Virus record (IMG/VR): IMGVR_UViG_3300047548_001390
Coordinates: 1 to 64,000 of that record
Direction: 5' to 3' (one strand)
DNA: 64,000 nt
Source of the DNA: a virus
Notes under the pieces: model-generated
Database searches by the model: none
The model's input: the letters and a program-made list of their open reading frames with translations, nothing else
Told to the model about the DNA's origin: nothing
Shown: piece by piece, positions 32,502 through 41,500 of the stretch
Numbering within the stretch: position 1 is the first letter of the stretch
Layout of the letters: each line of letters starts with the position of its first letter
Position numbers and translations under genes: made by a program

Positions 32502-32594
32502 TTAAAATATCTGAGAATTCCTTGTTGCTTGCGTTATTTGCATTAATAAATTGTATGTTAATTTATAAATTGGTAGTTCTTTTGTTTGTGCCAT
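32502..32594 (-). pseudogene. Truncated DGR accessory protein (Avd-like) remnant
   Basis: An ATG at 32592-32594, 29 bases after the adhesin stop, opens a 30-codon frame. Residues 5-25 (KELPIYKLTYNLLMQITQAT) closely resemble the start of four-helix-bundle Avd proteins of diversity-generating retroelements (typically LPIYKxTYDLLLxxxxxTR). The frame then meets a stop; the expected further ~90 residues are missing. From about 32530 a different frame (KEFSDILKQHNVKTDK...) runs to the GT32 start, as if a deletion joined two genes. In DGR cassettes avd follows the variable-protein gene, as here. Recognised by eye only. Confidence 0.6.
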
Positions 32595-32623
32595 AATATA
32601 TTCTCAGTTTAAATAATTAAATG

Positions 32624-33973
32624 TTAAATTACAAATCTCCGGACTGCGCGGACCCTGGCGCTGAAAGTCTTATTGGTGTTGCTCGGGGAGCCACCGTTGA
32701 AATCCTGGAACCAAGCATTGGAAGCACCGACCTCGCTGGAAGACCAGTAGTTGTCTGCGTCATTGGTTTCACCAGAAGGTAACGAAGCCCGATTGACCCA
32801 AGCAAGATTTAATTCATCTTTAGCTGGAAGGTACCAATCTGAGAATCCACTAATACTCAGTCCTCTTGTATAAAAAGCAGCAGGATGTGTTGAATTGTTC
32901 ATGTTATTAGTATTTGTCCAGCCATCAACCAAAGATGTTGTTCCACTAGTTGTTGTGCCAGTGGTTTTCCATTGTAACGTAGATGCAGACTGGCCCGATG
33001 CCTTTGGCGCTAACAGTATACCATACCATACCCCACTTACACTTATATGTCCAATAAAATATCCGCCATCAATTAGAGAACCAAGCGTTGAAGTGTAAAT
33101 ACTAAATCTCCGGACTGCGCGGACCCTGTAGCCGGTAGTCTTAGTGGTGCTGATCTGGTCGCCACTGGAGAAGTCCTGGCCCCAAGCCTCGGTTTCAGTG
33201 CGATGACTGGAAGACCAGTAGGAGACTGCATCATTAGCTTCACCGGAGGGTAATGACGCACGAGAGGTCCAAGCAAGATTTAGCTCGTCTCTAGCTGGAA
33301 GATACCAGTCTGCATATCCAGATGCAACGATCCCTCTTGTATAGCTTGCTGCAGCATGCGAAGAGTCGTTCATAAAGTTCGTATTGGCCCAGCCATTGAT
33401 TGCAGATGAGGTTCCACCAGTTGTTGTGCCAGTGGTTTTCCATTGTAACGTAGATGCAGACTGGCCCGATGCCTTAGGTGCTAACAGTATACCATATAGT
33501 ACTCCATTTACACCTAGAGCTCCAATATAATAACCACCTTGATATGATGCACCAAGTGAAGATGCGAATGAAGAGTTAGTAACAAAAGTTGTTCCGGACG
33601 ACCAGGCAGAATAAGTTCCATTTGCATCTTTATAACGCACTCTCCAGTAATATGTGGTGGAGTTACTCAACATTCTCCTTGGGTTAAAAGTATAGGATGT
33701 ACTAGTTCCTGCAATGTCACCGGTGGAAATCACAGTGCTTGCGAAGTTTGATACTGTTGACACCTGAAACTGCGCAGCTGCCATTGAAACGCCATTAAAT
33801 GATGTATATGATGACCCGATTAATGTAATATTTTCAAAATTTGCACCAGTATTTGTAGTACCATCAGCAGGAGTCACATTAGTTGGTTTAATGAGACCTG
33901 TTAGCTGAGTCCCATCACCAATGAATTCTTTGTTATCTGTGATAACAGTAACGCCAGAAATTTTAACAGCCAT
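32624..33973 (-). CDS. Adhesin with two DUF1566/C-type-lectin-like domains (candidate DGR variable protein)
   Basis: A 449-residue protein. After a short anchor, residues about 35-130 form a fibronectin III-like domain (FQVSTVSNF, TYYWRVRYKDANGTYSAW). Two homologous DUF1566 (Lcl/FGE-like lectin fold) domains follow at about 137-290 and 295-449. Both have GGYxIG, LLAPKASGQSASTLQWKTTG, DWYLPAxDELNLAW, YWSSS and the end RVRAVRRF. Each ends in a 41-residue segment of very high divergence inside an otherwise conserved frame. DUF1566 ends are a common DGR target, and this probably forms the receptor-binding tip of a tail fibre. Confidence 0.85.
   Translation of the reverse strand: MAVKISGVTVITDNKEFIGDGTQLTGLIKPTNVTPADGTTNTGANFENITLIGSSYTSFNGVSMAAAQFQVSTVSNFASTVISTGDIAGTSTSYTFNPRRMLSNSTTYYWRVRYKDANGTYSAWSSGTTFVTNSSFASSLGASYQGGYYIGALGVNGVLYGILLAPKASGQSASTLQWKTTGTTTGGTSSAINGWANTNFMNDSSHAAASYTRGIVASGYADWYLPARDELNLAWTSRASLPSGEANDAVSYWSSSHRTETEAWGQDFSSGDQISTTKTTGYRVRAVRRFSIYTSTLGSLIDGGYFIGHISVSGVWYGILLAPKASGQSASTLQWKTTGTTTSGTTSLVDGWTNTNNMNNSTHPAAFYTRGLSISGFSDWYLPAKDELNLAWVNRASLPSGETNDADNYWSSSEVGASNAWFQDFNGGSPSNTNKTFSARVRAVRRFVI
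32633..32755 (-). repeat. Putative DGR variable repeat, copy A (C-terminal)
   Basis: 123 bp aligning without gaps to copy B at 33104-33226 (offset 471). Thirty-two bases differ, 27 of them at codon positions 1 or 2, in 21 of 41 codons. Sixteen changed codons keep the same third base (C, T or G). The last 24 bp (32633-32656) are identical and GC-rich, like an initiation-of-mutagenic-homing end. Adenine-to-any changes from AAC/AAT codons in a template would give this pattern. Confidence 0.7.
33104..33226 (-). repeat. Putative DGR variable repeat, copy B (internal)
   Basis: Partner of copy A in the first DUF1566 domain. Codon pairs copy A/copy B include AAC/TCC, GTC/CGC, TTC/GGC, TCC/GAC, TTC/ACC and GCC/TAC. 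The identical 24-bp block is at 33104-33127. Confidence 0.7.
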
Positions 33974-33984
33974 TTTGATTTCCT

Positions 33985-34542
33985 TTATTGAATATTAAAA
34001 GCAACAACAAATACTTCATCTAATTGTTCTTTTGTCCAACCCATTTGCTTGTACAGTTCTTGTATCGTGGGGCTATTTTTTCTCACTTCAGTTGCATATT
34101 CCCATTCAATCAGCACTTTTGTCTTCATTGGTTCTTGTAAACCTTCAACAAAAGATTGTACTTCAGCCAATTTACCAAGCTCAAGCAGAGCCAATCTAAT
34201 TTGTCTAGCACTAGCGACAGAAGGTAATCTCGCCTTCATCTCGTCTGCTTTAGCTTGATCATATTGTTGTTGAGCAGTTGTTGTTTCCGTCACTGGATTA
34301 CCATCAGCGTCAAGAGTTGACGTTGTAATATCCTTAAACACGTGTACAACACCTTCTACTAACAGGTTTGCATCATCATCGCAGGTGCCATAGTATTTTG
34401 GTACTCGGGTTGGCCAAACACTTTCATCCCACCATTCGATTGCTAACCCTTTTATATCAGGATATTTGGGACCATTGATGGTGGGAGATTTTGAAGCAGA
34501 GACCCCGGTAACGGAATCTACGTGGGTAACACAGATATACAT
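33985..34542 (-). CDS. Putative fibre-associated/assembly protein (185 aa)
   Basis: The N-terminal part has YICVTHVDSVTGVSASKSPT and the Trp-rich GLAIEWWDESVWPTRVPKYY. The C-terminal half is helical (ARQIRLALLELGKLAEVQSF, WEYATEVRKNSPTIQELYKQ), a layout often seen in Mu-like or tail-fibre-assembly-associated proteins of Proteobacteria phages. It lies between an S74 fibre and the lectin-like adhesin. The ribosome-binding site is buried in a 10-bp hairpin. A chaperone role in fibre assembly is possible, not proven. Confidence 0.7.
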   Translation of the reverse strand: MYICVTHVDSVTGVSASKSPTINGPKYPDIKGLAIEWWDESVWPTRVPKYYGTCDDDANLLVEGVVHVFKDITTSTLDADGNPVTETTTAQQQYDQAKADEMKARLPSVASARQIRLALLELGKLAEVQSFVEGLQEPMKTKVLIEWEYATEVRKNSPTIQELYKQMGWTKEQLDEVFVVAFNIQ

Positions 34543-34598
34543 TTATTACTCCTTTGTTGTAAAGGAGTAACAATATACAGATGGAAGGTAGCCATCAT
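34518..34598 (-). CDS. Possible leader peptide (26 aa)
   Basis: ATGATG at 34593-34598 follows AGAAGGAGAACG, an excellent ribosome-binding site. The frame reads MMATFHLYIVTPLQQRSNKC and six more residues, passing through the hairpin and the start of the 33985-34542 gene before stopping. Ribosomes on this ORF would melt the hairpin. Coding is inferred from the start signal only. Confidence 0.3.
   Translation of the reverse strand: MMATFHLYIVTPLQQRSNKCISVLPT
34546..34570 (-). promoter_or_regulatory. Hairpin sequestering the Shine-Dalgarno of the 33985-34542 gene
   Basis: A perfect 10-bp inverted repeat TTACTCCTTT/AAAGGAGTAA with a 5-base loop. The 3' arm contains AAAGGAG, 6 bases before the ATG. 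It lacks a T tract, so it is not a terminator. Confidence 0.6.
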
Positions 34599-34619
34599 CG
34601 TTCTCCTTCTGAACTCGGT

Positions 34620-35465
34620 CTACTGGTTTTCTAATTTATAAAGGCGTGCTGATAATTCTTTTATTGACTCTATTAAATATGCTGTTAATCCAGCATAGTT
34701 GACATTTTTAATTCCGTCAACACTTTGATCTACTAGGTGAGGTAAAATATTCTCTAACTCTTGCGCAATAACACCAGCAGATTTTTTGCCATTGTCTTTC
34801 CATTCAAATTCAACGCCTCTCAATTGATTAACGATCGACGTTGCATCCATAACATTATTTATGTTGTTTTTGAGTACGATGTCAGAGGTTGAATTAAAAT
34901 TTGTTGTGGTTAGCGTTCCTGTACCCGAATCATACGTCAAATTAGTCGACCATGACGTTGAAGTTCCGTTTGTCGTTAAAAGACGTCCAGCGTTTCCGGT
35001 TTGAGTTGGTAACACTTTCGTTTCGTTTAATGAGGTAATCCATGCTGGATTAGCATACGATCCCGTTATAAGTACAGCATTTGTTACTTTGGAGCCAGCT
35101 AAACTGGTAATCCAAGAAGGATCAGCAATTGTTCCTGTTAATTTAACAACATCCAAAGAAGTAATCCAACCAGGATTGGCAGCTGTCCCTGTTAATTTAA
35201 CAACATCCAAAGAAGTAATCCAGGCAGGATTTGGATACGTTGCTGTTGTGTAGACACCATTCGTAACGGTTGCAGCGTTACCACTAATCGAGATACCCCA
35301 CGTCCCCGATGCCCCTCCGCCTACCAACGTTGGTTTATTAGCAAGATCATCATTAATTGACTTGAAGTTTCCATCAACCTCTAAGTTCGTTAACGGCGCA
35401 TTCTTGACCGTTGTGGAAGTAGGAGTTGTTGCAGATGCAGAGGTTCTATACAGTAAATTAGCCAT
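34620..35465 (-). CDS. Tail fibre protein with S74 chaperone domain (281 aa)
   Basis: The N-terminus has a TTPTSTTVKNAPLTNLEVDG fibre anchor. Residues about 70-160 hold four or five copies of a repeat built on NPAWITSLDVVKLTGT. From about residue 185 comes an S74 intramolecular chaperone: NSTSDIVLKNNINNVMDAT with the Ser-Lys dyad, LRGVEFEWKDNGKKSAGVIA, QELENILPHLVD and a terminal coiled coil. It trimerises and then self-cleaves. The domain is paralogous to that in the 20950-21627 fibre. Confidence 0.9.
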   Translation of the reverse strand: MANLLYRTSASATTPTSTTVKNAPLTNLEVDGNFKSINDDLANKPTLVGGGASGTWGISISGNAATVTNGVYTTATYPNPAWITSLDVVKLTGTAANPGWITSLDVVKLTGTIADPSWITSLAGSKVTNAVLITGSYANPAWITSLNETKVLPTQTGNAGRLLTTNGTSTSWSTNLTYDSGTGTLTTTNFNSTSDIVLKNNINNVMDATSIVNQLRGVEFEWKDNGKKSAGVIAQELENILPHLVDQSVDGIKNVNYAGLTAYLIESIKELSARLYKLENQ

Positions 35466-35491
35466 TTAAATATCCAGTTGAACTATGTTTA

Positions 35492-35728
35492 TTAATCCAG
35501 TTCTTTATTTGTAATACGGTTGTTTATGTCTGTTATTGATTTCGAAAGAGACTCAACAACAACTTTTAACTCAGACACTTCCTTCATTAGATTATTTATT
35601 GTCTCAGCTTGTTTCTTTTCTCTCAAATAACGACGATATTCCGCATCGTTCTTTACAGCAATTGTTCCTAAATTATCTTTGAATAAACCAGGAACAACTG
35701 CACCAGATTCATCTTTAACTTTAATCAT
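35492..35728 (-). CDS. Small coiled-coil structural protein (78 aa)
   Basis: Starts IKVKDESGAVVPGLFKDNLG, TIAVKNDAEYRRYLREKK and continues as a heptad-patterned helix (NNLMKEVSELKVVVESLSKS). The same small protein type accompanies large wedge/fibre genes in marine T4-like phages. The start overlaps the stop of the upstream 947-residue gene by 4 bases. Probably a trimeric adapter; function not established. Confidence 0.75.
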   Translation of the reverse strand: MIKVKDESGAVVPGLFKDNLGTIAVKNDAEYRRYLREKKQAETINNLMKEVSELKVVVESLSKSITDINNRITNKELD

Positions 35729-38568
35729 GCCACAATAATAACTCTAAACGATTTAACAATTGGAGCTCTCAGAGGATCTTGTGCTAACATAACGCACTTC
35801 AAATCATATGTATCAAACTCCGGAATGTTGTCCAAGTAGAATTGATATTCATAAAATTCCACATCAGAAGAACGGTCACGAGACACATTACAATTTAAAC
35901 GTTTCCAGTTTTGTGCCTCATGTTCAACACCCGAACCAGACAAAGAAGTTCGAATATACCAATCGACAGAAGCTCCGACTCCCGAATTAATTACAGAGAA
36001 TAGACGAATCCCTGTTGAGATTGTTGCCAACTCAATTCGACGAGTGAGATATCTCGATTTAGCATTTCCACCTGTTGGCAACAGCTCCGAATTAAAAGGA
36101 GTTAATCTAGCTTGTGCTGCAGCGCCCGTTCCTGTTATATCATCAGGAGCTCTTTCGATGACAACAAGCGGAACTTGGGTGAATCCAGATCCACCATTGT
36201 TAACAGTAATTCCTGTAACCACTCCAGCATTAATAACAGCTGTAGCAGTAGCCCCCGTTCCATTCCCAATGATTTTTACAACAGGAGCAACAGAGTAATC
36301 TGAACCACCTGCCGTAACAACAAAGGAAGAAATTGATGCAGACCCTTCCGTTGCATCTAAAGTTTCATCAACTTGATCGTTAATTATAGTGGAATATGCC
36401 CACAACTCAGGCATCTGTCTTAAATCAATCATAGGAGACAGATAGTCGTTTGAGCTGTTCAATTGAATGGTGATTTTACCGGAATCGGTGTTCGACATTT
36501 TAGAAAATTCATTAAAGCGAGAAGCAATCAATGAATTTTGTTCTAGAACAACCAATCCTTGTTTTTCAGAAAACTCAACTTCTCTACCCACACCATAGGT
36601 AGTAATGTTACCACCATCGTAATTCCCAAGAGTCGATTGGAAAGTATTGCGAGTAAACGTATCACCGTAATTAAGAATCTTAATGTTTGGAGTGAACTCT
36701 GTCATTGGTTTGTTTGTTGACACGGTGAACATAGCATCCGTCATCGCAACAAGAACAGCACCAGATCCTGTTGTAGAATTCACAACAACCTGAGGAGCGG
36801 ATGTGTAACCACTTCCCTGATTAGTAATCGTAACGCCTACAATCCTACCATTTAAGATGATTGGCGTAGCCTCAGCATTGCCAGATGAAAAGCTAATTGT
36901 TGTATCAGGTCCGTAGTTAATACCACCTCTATCAACATCAACTTTTGTTATAACACCAGCACTTTCAATTTTACCTGTTGAAGTAGCTAGAGCTTCTAGT
37001 TTGGTTTTGAATTTAATCGTGTTTCTATCAGGAACTGCGATTACATCAAACTCGCCTGTCAACGCCGTAGCAGGAATACCGTTATATGTGGCTCCTTCAA
37101 GACCAGCACAAGCAAATTTAGATCCAACTTCTAGTCCATGTTCCTGGTTATGATAATATGTAATTACATCGGAGCCTTCGACGGTATAAAACTGTGTTCC
37201 AAAAGCAGATACTTGAGGCACATCAGTAACTAAATCGATAACACCCGATTGAGATGTATCGAATTTAGCACGGTACATATTGAATTTAATGTCTTCAAAT
37301 TGTTCCGCTGTCCAAGTAATATTGTTTTCTGATTTAAACAACGATCCAATGAATGGCTGTTCGAAAATAATTCTACCATTCTCGATCGACTCCTCACCCA
37401 TACGTGAAGTAAACATGTTGTATTGATTTGAGTTTGTCAAGACCACAAAACAATAATCAGTGTCCTCATTTAGATAAATTGGTGGACTAAATCTGAACAC
37501 TGTTCCAGCTGATGCATCTGTCGACGTTACTACACTTGTTGCTGGCAATGAAGAAACAAGATTAGGGTTGCCCGTCGGTAAGTCAGAAGGGTATCCATTC
37601 ACCAATGGTCGAACTTCAACACGAATGGGAATTGAACTGTCTTTTGTGCGGAAAAATAATTCCACAGCCGATAAGAAAAAACCACCCCTAATTCCATACG
37701 TGAAGAACGATTGAGCCAAAGGATCTTGCGTCTTACATTCTCTAAATTGCTCTTCGAAATAATCTACAATACCAGATAATCTTCTATCCGTGCCAGCTGG
37801 CAAATCGACGAACAATCTATTTAAATCGGTATTTCTATCAATTCCCGATGCTTGAGTTAGAATCGATCCTACTGGAAGCCCTAGGGTGCCTACTCGAGCC
37901 ATCAGAAGAGTATTCGCCCCTCCAGGTTGTGTAACAAGCCTTGTATTGGGCAATGCTGCTAATTGATCAGCAGTAACACTGATCCCCCTTTCTTTCAAAT
38001 GATGAACAATTCTAGAAGTAGCAATTGTTACGGTTACTGGTTTTTCTTCAGGTTGAGGAGATTGTGTTTGAATGGGTACGTAAGGCTCGTATTGCTGAGA
38101 GTAGTCAAACGAAGGAGCTGTTACTTGAGGAGGATCCAATGGGGGTGCTGGTGGAACGTATATTAAATCTTCAATAATCCTATCTACTGTTTCTGTGCGA
38201 GTGGTTTGATAAAAATCAATACGCCCTGTTGAAGCAAAAAATCCACGAGCAGATCCATTAACCGTCCCGGGAATGTTCACTAAACTAAGATCGTTTGTAT
38301 CGGCTACAATGATTTGCTTCCGACCAACTGTAAACGTACCAGCTGGAAGAGCAAAGGTGATAGTAATTGTCCCATCATCATCTGTGGTAAGCGGATTTGT
38401 GCTTGTACCTCCAGCACACAGATGGGTTACCTCAACTTCATCAAAAAATACGTATACTTTTGTATTTGGACGAGCGTTACGGACTTTTAGAATAACATTC
38501 TGAGCACGAATAAATTGAATTGCTTCTTGTCTTACTATATTAGAAATTTCTGTAATTCTTGTAGCCAT
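35725..38568 (-). CDS. Large baseplate/fibre structural protein (947 aa, gp10-like position)
   Basis: The N-terminal 110 residues include TEISNIVRQEAIQFIRAQNV and a beta domain (VYVFFDEVEVTHLC). The core from about residue 280 has DPLAQSFFTYGIRGGFFLSA, VELFFRTKDSSIPIRVEVRP, and SPPIYLNEDTDYCFVVLTNS, a signature of large wedge-associated proteins of marine T4-likes. GSGYTSAP-type repeats occur at about 545-600 and 755-815. By position after gp8 it would take the gp9/gp10 place, linking wedge and fibres. The name gp10 is tentative. Confidence 0.75.
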   Translation of the reverse strand: MATRITEISNIVRQEAIQFIRAQNVILKVRNARPNTKVYVFFDEVEVTHLCAGGTSTNPLTTDDDGTITITFALPAGTFTVGRKQIIVADTNDLSLVNIPGTVNGSARGFFASTGRIDFYQTTRTETVDRIIEDLIYVPPAPPLDPPQVTAPSFDYSQQYEPYVPIQTQSPQPEEKPVTVTIATSRIVHHLKERGISVTADQLAALPNTRLVTQPGGANTLLMARVGTLGLPVGSILTQASGIDRNTDLNRLFVDLPAGTDRRLSGIVDYFEEQFRECKTQDPLAQSFFTYGIRGGFFLSAVELFFRTKDSSIPIRVEVRPLVNGYPSDLPTGNPNLVSSLPATSVVTSTDASAGTVFRFSPPIYLNEDTDYCFVVLTNSNQYNMFTSRMGEESIENGRIIFEQPFIGSLFKSENNITWTAEQFEDIKFNMYRAKFDTSQSGVIDLVTDVPQVSAFGTQFYTVEGSDVITYYHNQEHGLEVGSKFACAGLEGATYNGIPATALTGEFDVIAVPDRNTIKFKTKLEALATSTGKIESAGVITKVDVDRGGINYGPDTTISFSSGNAEATPIILNGRIVGVTITNQGSGYTSAPQVVVNSTTGSGAVLVAMTDAMFTVSTNKPMTEFTPNIKILNYGDTFTRNTFQSTLGNYDGGNITTYGVGREVEFSEKQGLVVLEQNSLIASRFNEFSKMSNTDSGKITIQLNSSNDYLSPMIDLRQMPELWAYSTIINDQVDETLDATEGSASISSFVVTAGGSDYSVAPVVKIIGNGTGATATAVINAGVVTGITVNNGGSGFTQVPLVVIERAPDDITGTGAAAQARLTPFNSELLPTGGNAKSRYLTRRIELATISTGIRLFSVINSGVGASVDWYIRTSLSGSGVEHEAQNWKRLNCNVSRDRSSDVEFYEYQFYLDNIPEFDTYDLKCVMLAQDPLRAPIVKSFRVIIVA

Positions 38569-38579
38569 TCTTAATCCTT

Positions 38580-41500
38580 TTATTGTTGCGAATACACAAC
38601 AAGTGATGCATCTGCATTATCAAGCGTGCTATCGTTTGTAGGCGATACGCCGCTGCTTGTATATTTAGAAGCTTGCCATAAAGACGTGTCTCCGGTTGCA
38701 GGTTCACCGAGTTTACCAGTTACAGAAAAATAATCTATGTTTCTAAGGAAATCGGTGAAGAAATTATTGTCAGACCCATCTGCCTCTAACCCATAATATT
38801 CACGAGCCGAATAATGGGTAAGATTTCTTACTTGAGTGTCCCCATTTAATTTTCGTTGCGTCAAAGTAAATTCAACTCGATCGAGGGGCACAAAATTGGT
38901 AACAACAATATTAAACAGTGGCCAAGCAGCGTTTTCACCTGTTGTCAAATACTTAAACAACTCAACCTCATTAGGAATTAATCTCCAACCCTTATTAATT
39001 TGAGTAGGAGTAGATTGAGCAGCTCTAGCAGGTGCCGTTACTGGAGGAGGAGAACTGACATAACGGGTTACACGAACGTCGTTAAAGTTTGTTTCGTAAA
39101 TTGTGGCTAAATCACGCCGTTCGACCCAATTATCGACTGGAGGAATCACTTCCAACAACCCATCCCATTTAATGATCAAGAAAGGATTAACGTTTGTCAG
39201 TCGTGAGCTGAACGATTGACCAAATATTTTCTCTTCTGTGTAAGGCAGAGTAATAAAATTATTGGCTATTGTGTAATGTTGACTGCCCGCAGATAAAAGA
39301 GCTGACACGTTTAATTTTTCCTTACGTGCAGTTACAGCTCCACCAATGAATGATGCACTAAAGTCTGAGCTAGTTTTTCTTGCTAGCAAAAGAGGATTTG
39401 CAAAATTTTCAACCAAGTACCCCGTCTTGTATCTGGATAATCCAGTTTCAGCGTCAATTACCTCAAAAGAAGTTAAACTACTTTCATCCAGAGTCAACGT
39501 GGTAAAATCTTCAACACGTTCAACTCGTCGAACAATTTTGCTTATATCCGACATTGTGTGACGATTTACATCTAGTGCACCATATCTAACGCCAGAGGCG
39601 AGCTGAGTATATGGTGGAATATCAAATTGGCCGATTTCAAATTTGCCTTCTGGAATCTGAGGAGATTTTGGTGAGTCCGATGGTCTTCCCGATATAATAC
39701 TTAAATTGCTTGATGCATCGACTACTAGCGAATCAATACGCCCCATATAGTACTGCACGTTAGTACGAAATATTGTATCGTTTCCAACAATATCATTCGT
39801 GCGAGCGTTAGGCCCGGTCATTAAACCATCGGATCCAACAGACGGTCTAAAATCAATTGCATTTAATAAATTATAATTTTGGCCAGTCGTCTGAGATGAG
39901 TACTGAATTAGTTTATCCATGTAATCTGGTGTGGATGCGTAAGAATCAACGCAAAAGAAATCACCAGAAATACTATGTTCATAATACCGATATGTAACAG
40001 TAACAGCGCCAACAGGAGCAGATCTACCCCCTTTTAACGACAAGCTACCTCTGTTGTACACATAATCAGATTGGCCGTTATTCAAAGTATAATTAACTGT
40101 TATGTCGCCTACAGTATCAATAACTGATACAACTTCTACTATATCAGTTTTCGATAAAGTAATTACATTTCCAGGTGTGTTGAATGTTTCAGAAAATGTA
40201 GTAAGCGTCTTTGTTTTAGGAAATACGTTTGTTTTTGTAACATTTGCAAACACTTTAATTACAGCGTTAGCATACGTAATACCACCCGAAAAAGATAACG
40301 TATTTCCATCAACGTTAAGACCGAACAAATTGTTTGGAATAGCACCAGTTTCGCCAATTGCTAAAAATGTGCCATCTTCAATTGGATCGATCGTACCGGA
40401 ACTGATGGTGGCAGATCCAATACCGGAAGCGTTTGCGACGATATCTAATTCTTTTTGAACTGTATATTCAAGATCATATTGCAGTGCCTGGTTCTTTAGT
40501 GTAGCAGCAACATTTACAGGCAAACTAAACAGCATGCTTGTTTGGCCAATAGACACCAACACTACGCGACTGGTAGTAGTACTTTGAGTGTCTGAAGTAC
40601 CACCAACAATCAACTCTCCCACCCTTGGTACAAGTTTGGTTGAATCGTGTTTATATACATACAATTGACCGTCGACAGGGTTATAGTATTTGACGGTGGC
40701 TGTTCTACCTGAAGCGTTTGAAACAATTTCTGCAGATTCGAATGCACCTGACGTAACTGGAGCAGTGTACTGTACAATAACTTTGGCAGTATCGTTAACG
40801 TTGTAAGTAATCGTCATCGCCTCTTCAAGCGTACGACCGCTACTAAGCGTAACGTCAACAACCCACAGTTTGTAAATGCCAGCAACAGCAGACAACGTGC
40901 TAACGTAATCAACGGCAATTATTTTTGCAGTGCCAATTACAGTCGTATCATTTTTAAAAGTAATTAGTGTGCGATCTTGAGCGGAAAAAGCACCTTGAAT
41001 GTCGGAAACGTAAATGTATTGACCATACTGAGGACGTATTCTAACCTGTCTTGAGTTGATATGTTCAGCAGTACGTGCTTTGTTGATTTCAATTCTTGTT
41101 CTAGAAAGCTTTTCTACTTCAAACCCACTAATATATGCTTTACCGGCTGCAACCTCTACAACAAGTTTATCTTTATCACCTACAGGATCAGAATAAACGC
41201 CACCATTTTGTTCTAAACGAAGATGTTCTCTTACTTTTGGTTGAAACCCATCTACAACATAATTTCCAGATTCATCAAAAGTTCTTCTTGCTAACGATTT
41301 TTCTAATTCTGAATATTTTGGATACCGCGAATGCTCTAACAACTCTCCACTATCATAACGCATCAATTCAACATAATCTTGATTAATTGGAGAGGTTAAT
41401 GGCAACACTTCTAAATCTAACGACACTTCTAGACGGTCTGCACCAGGAGCTGCATAGTTATAGCTTCCTTGAGCTGGGTCTAAGAGCGTTTCATCGTCTG

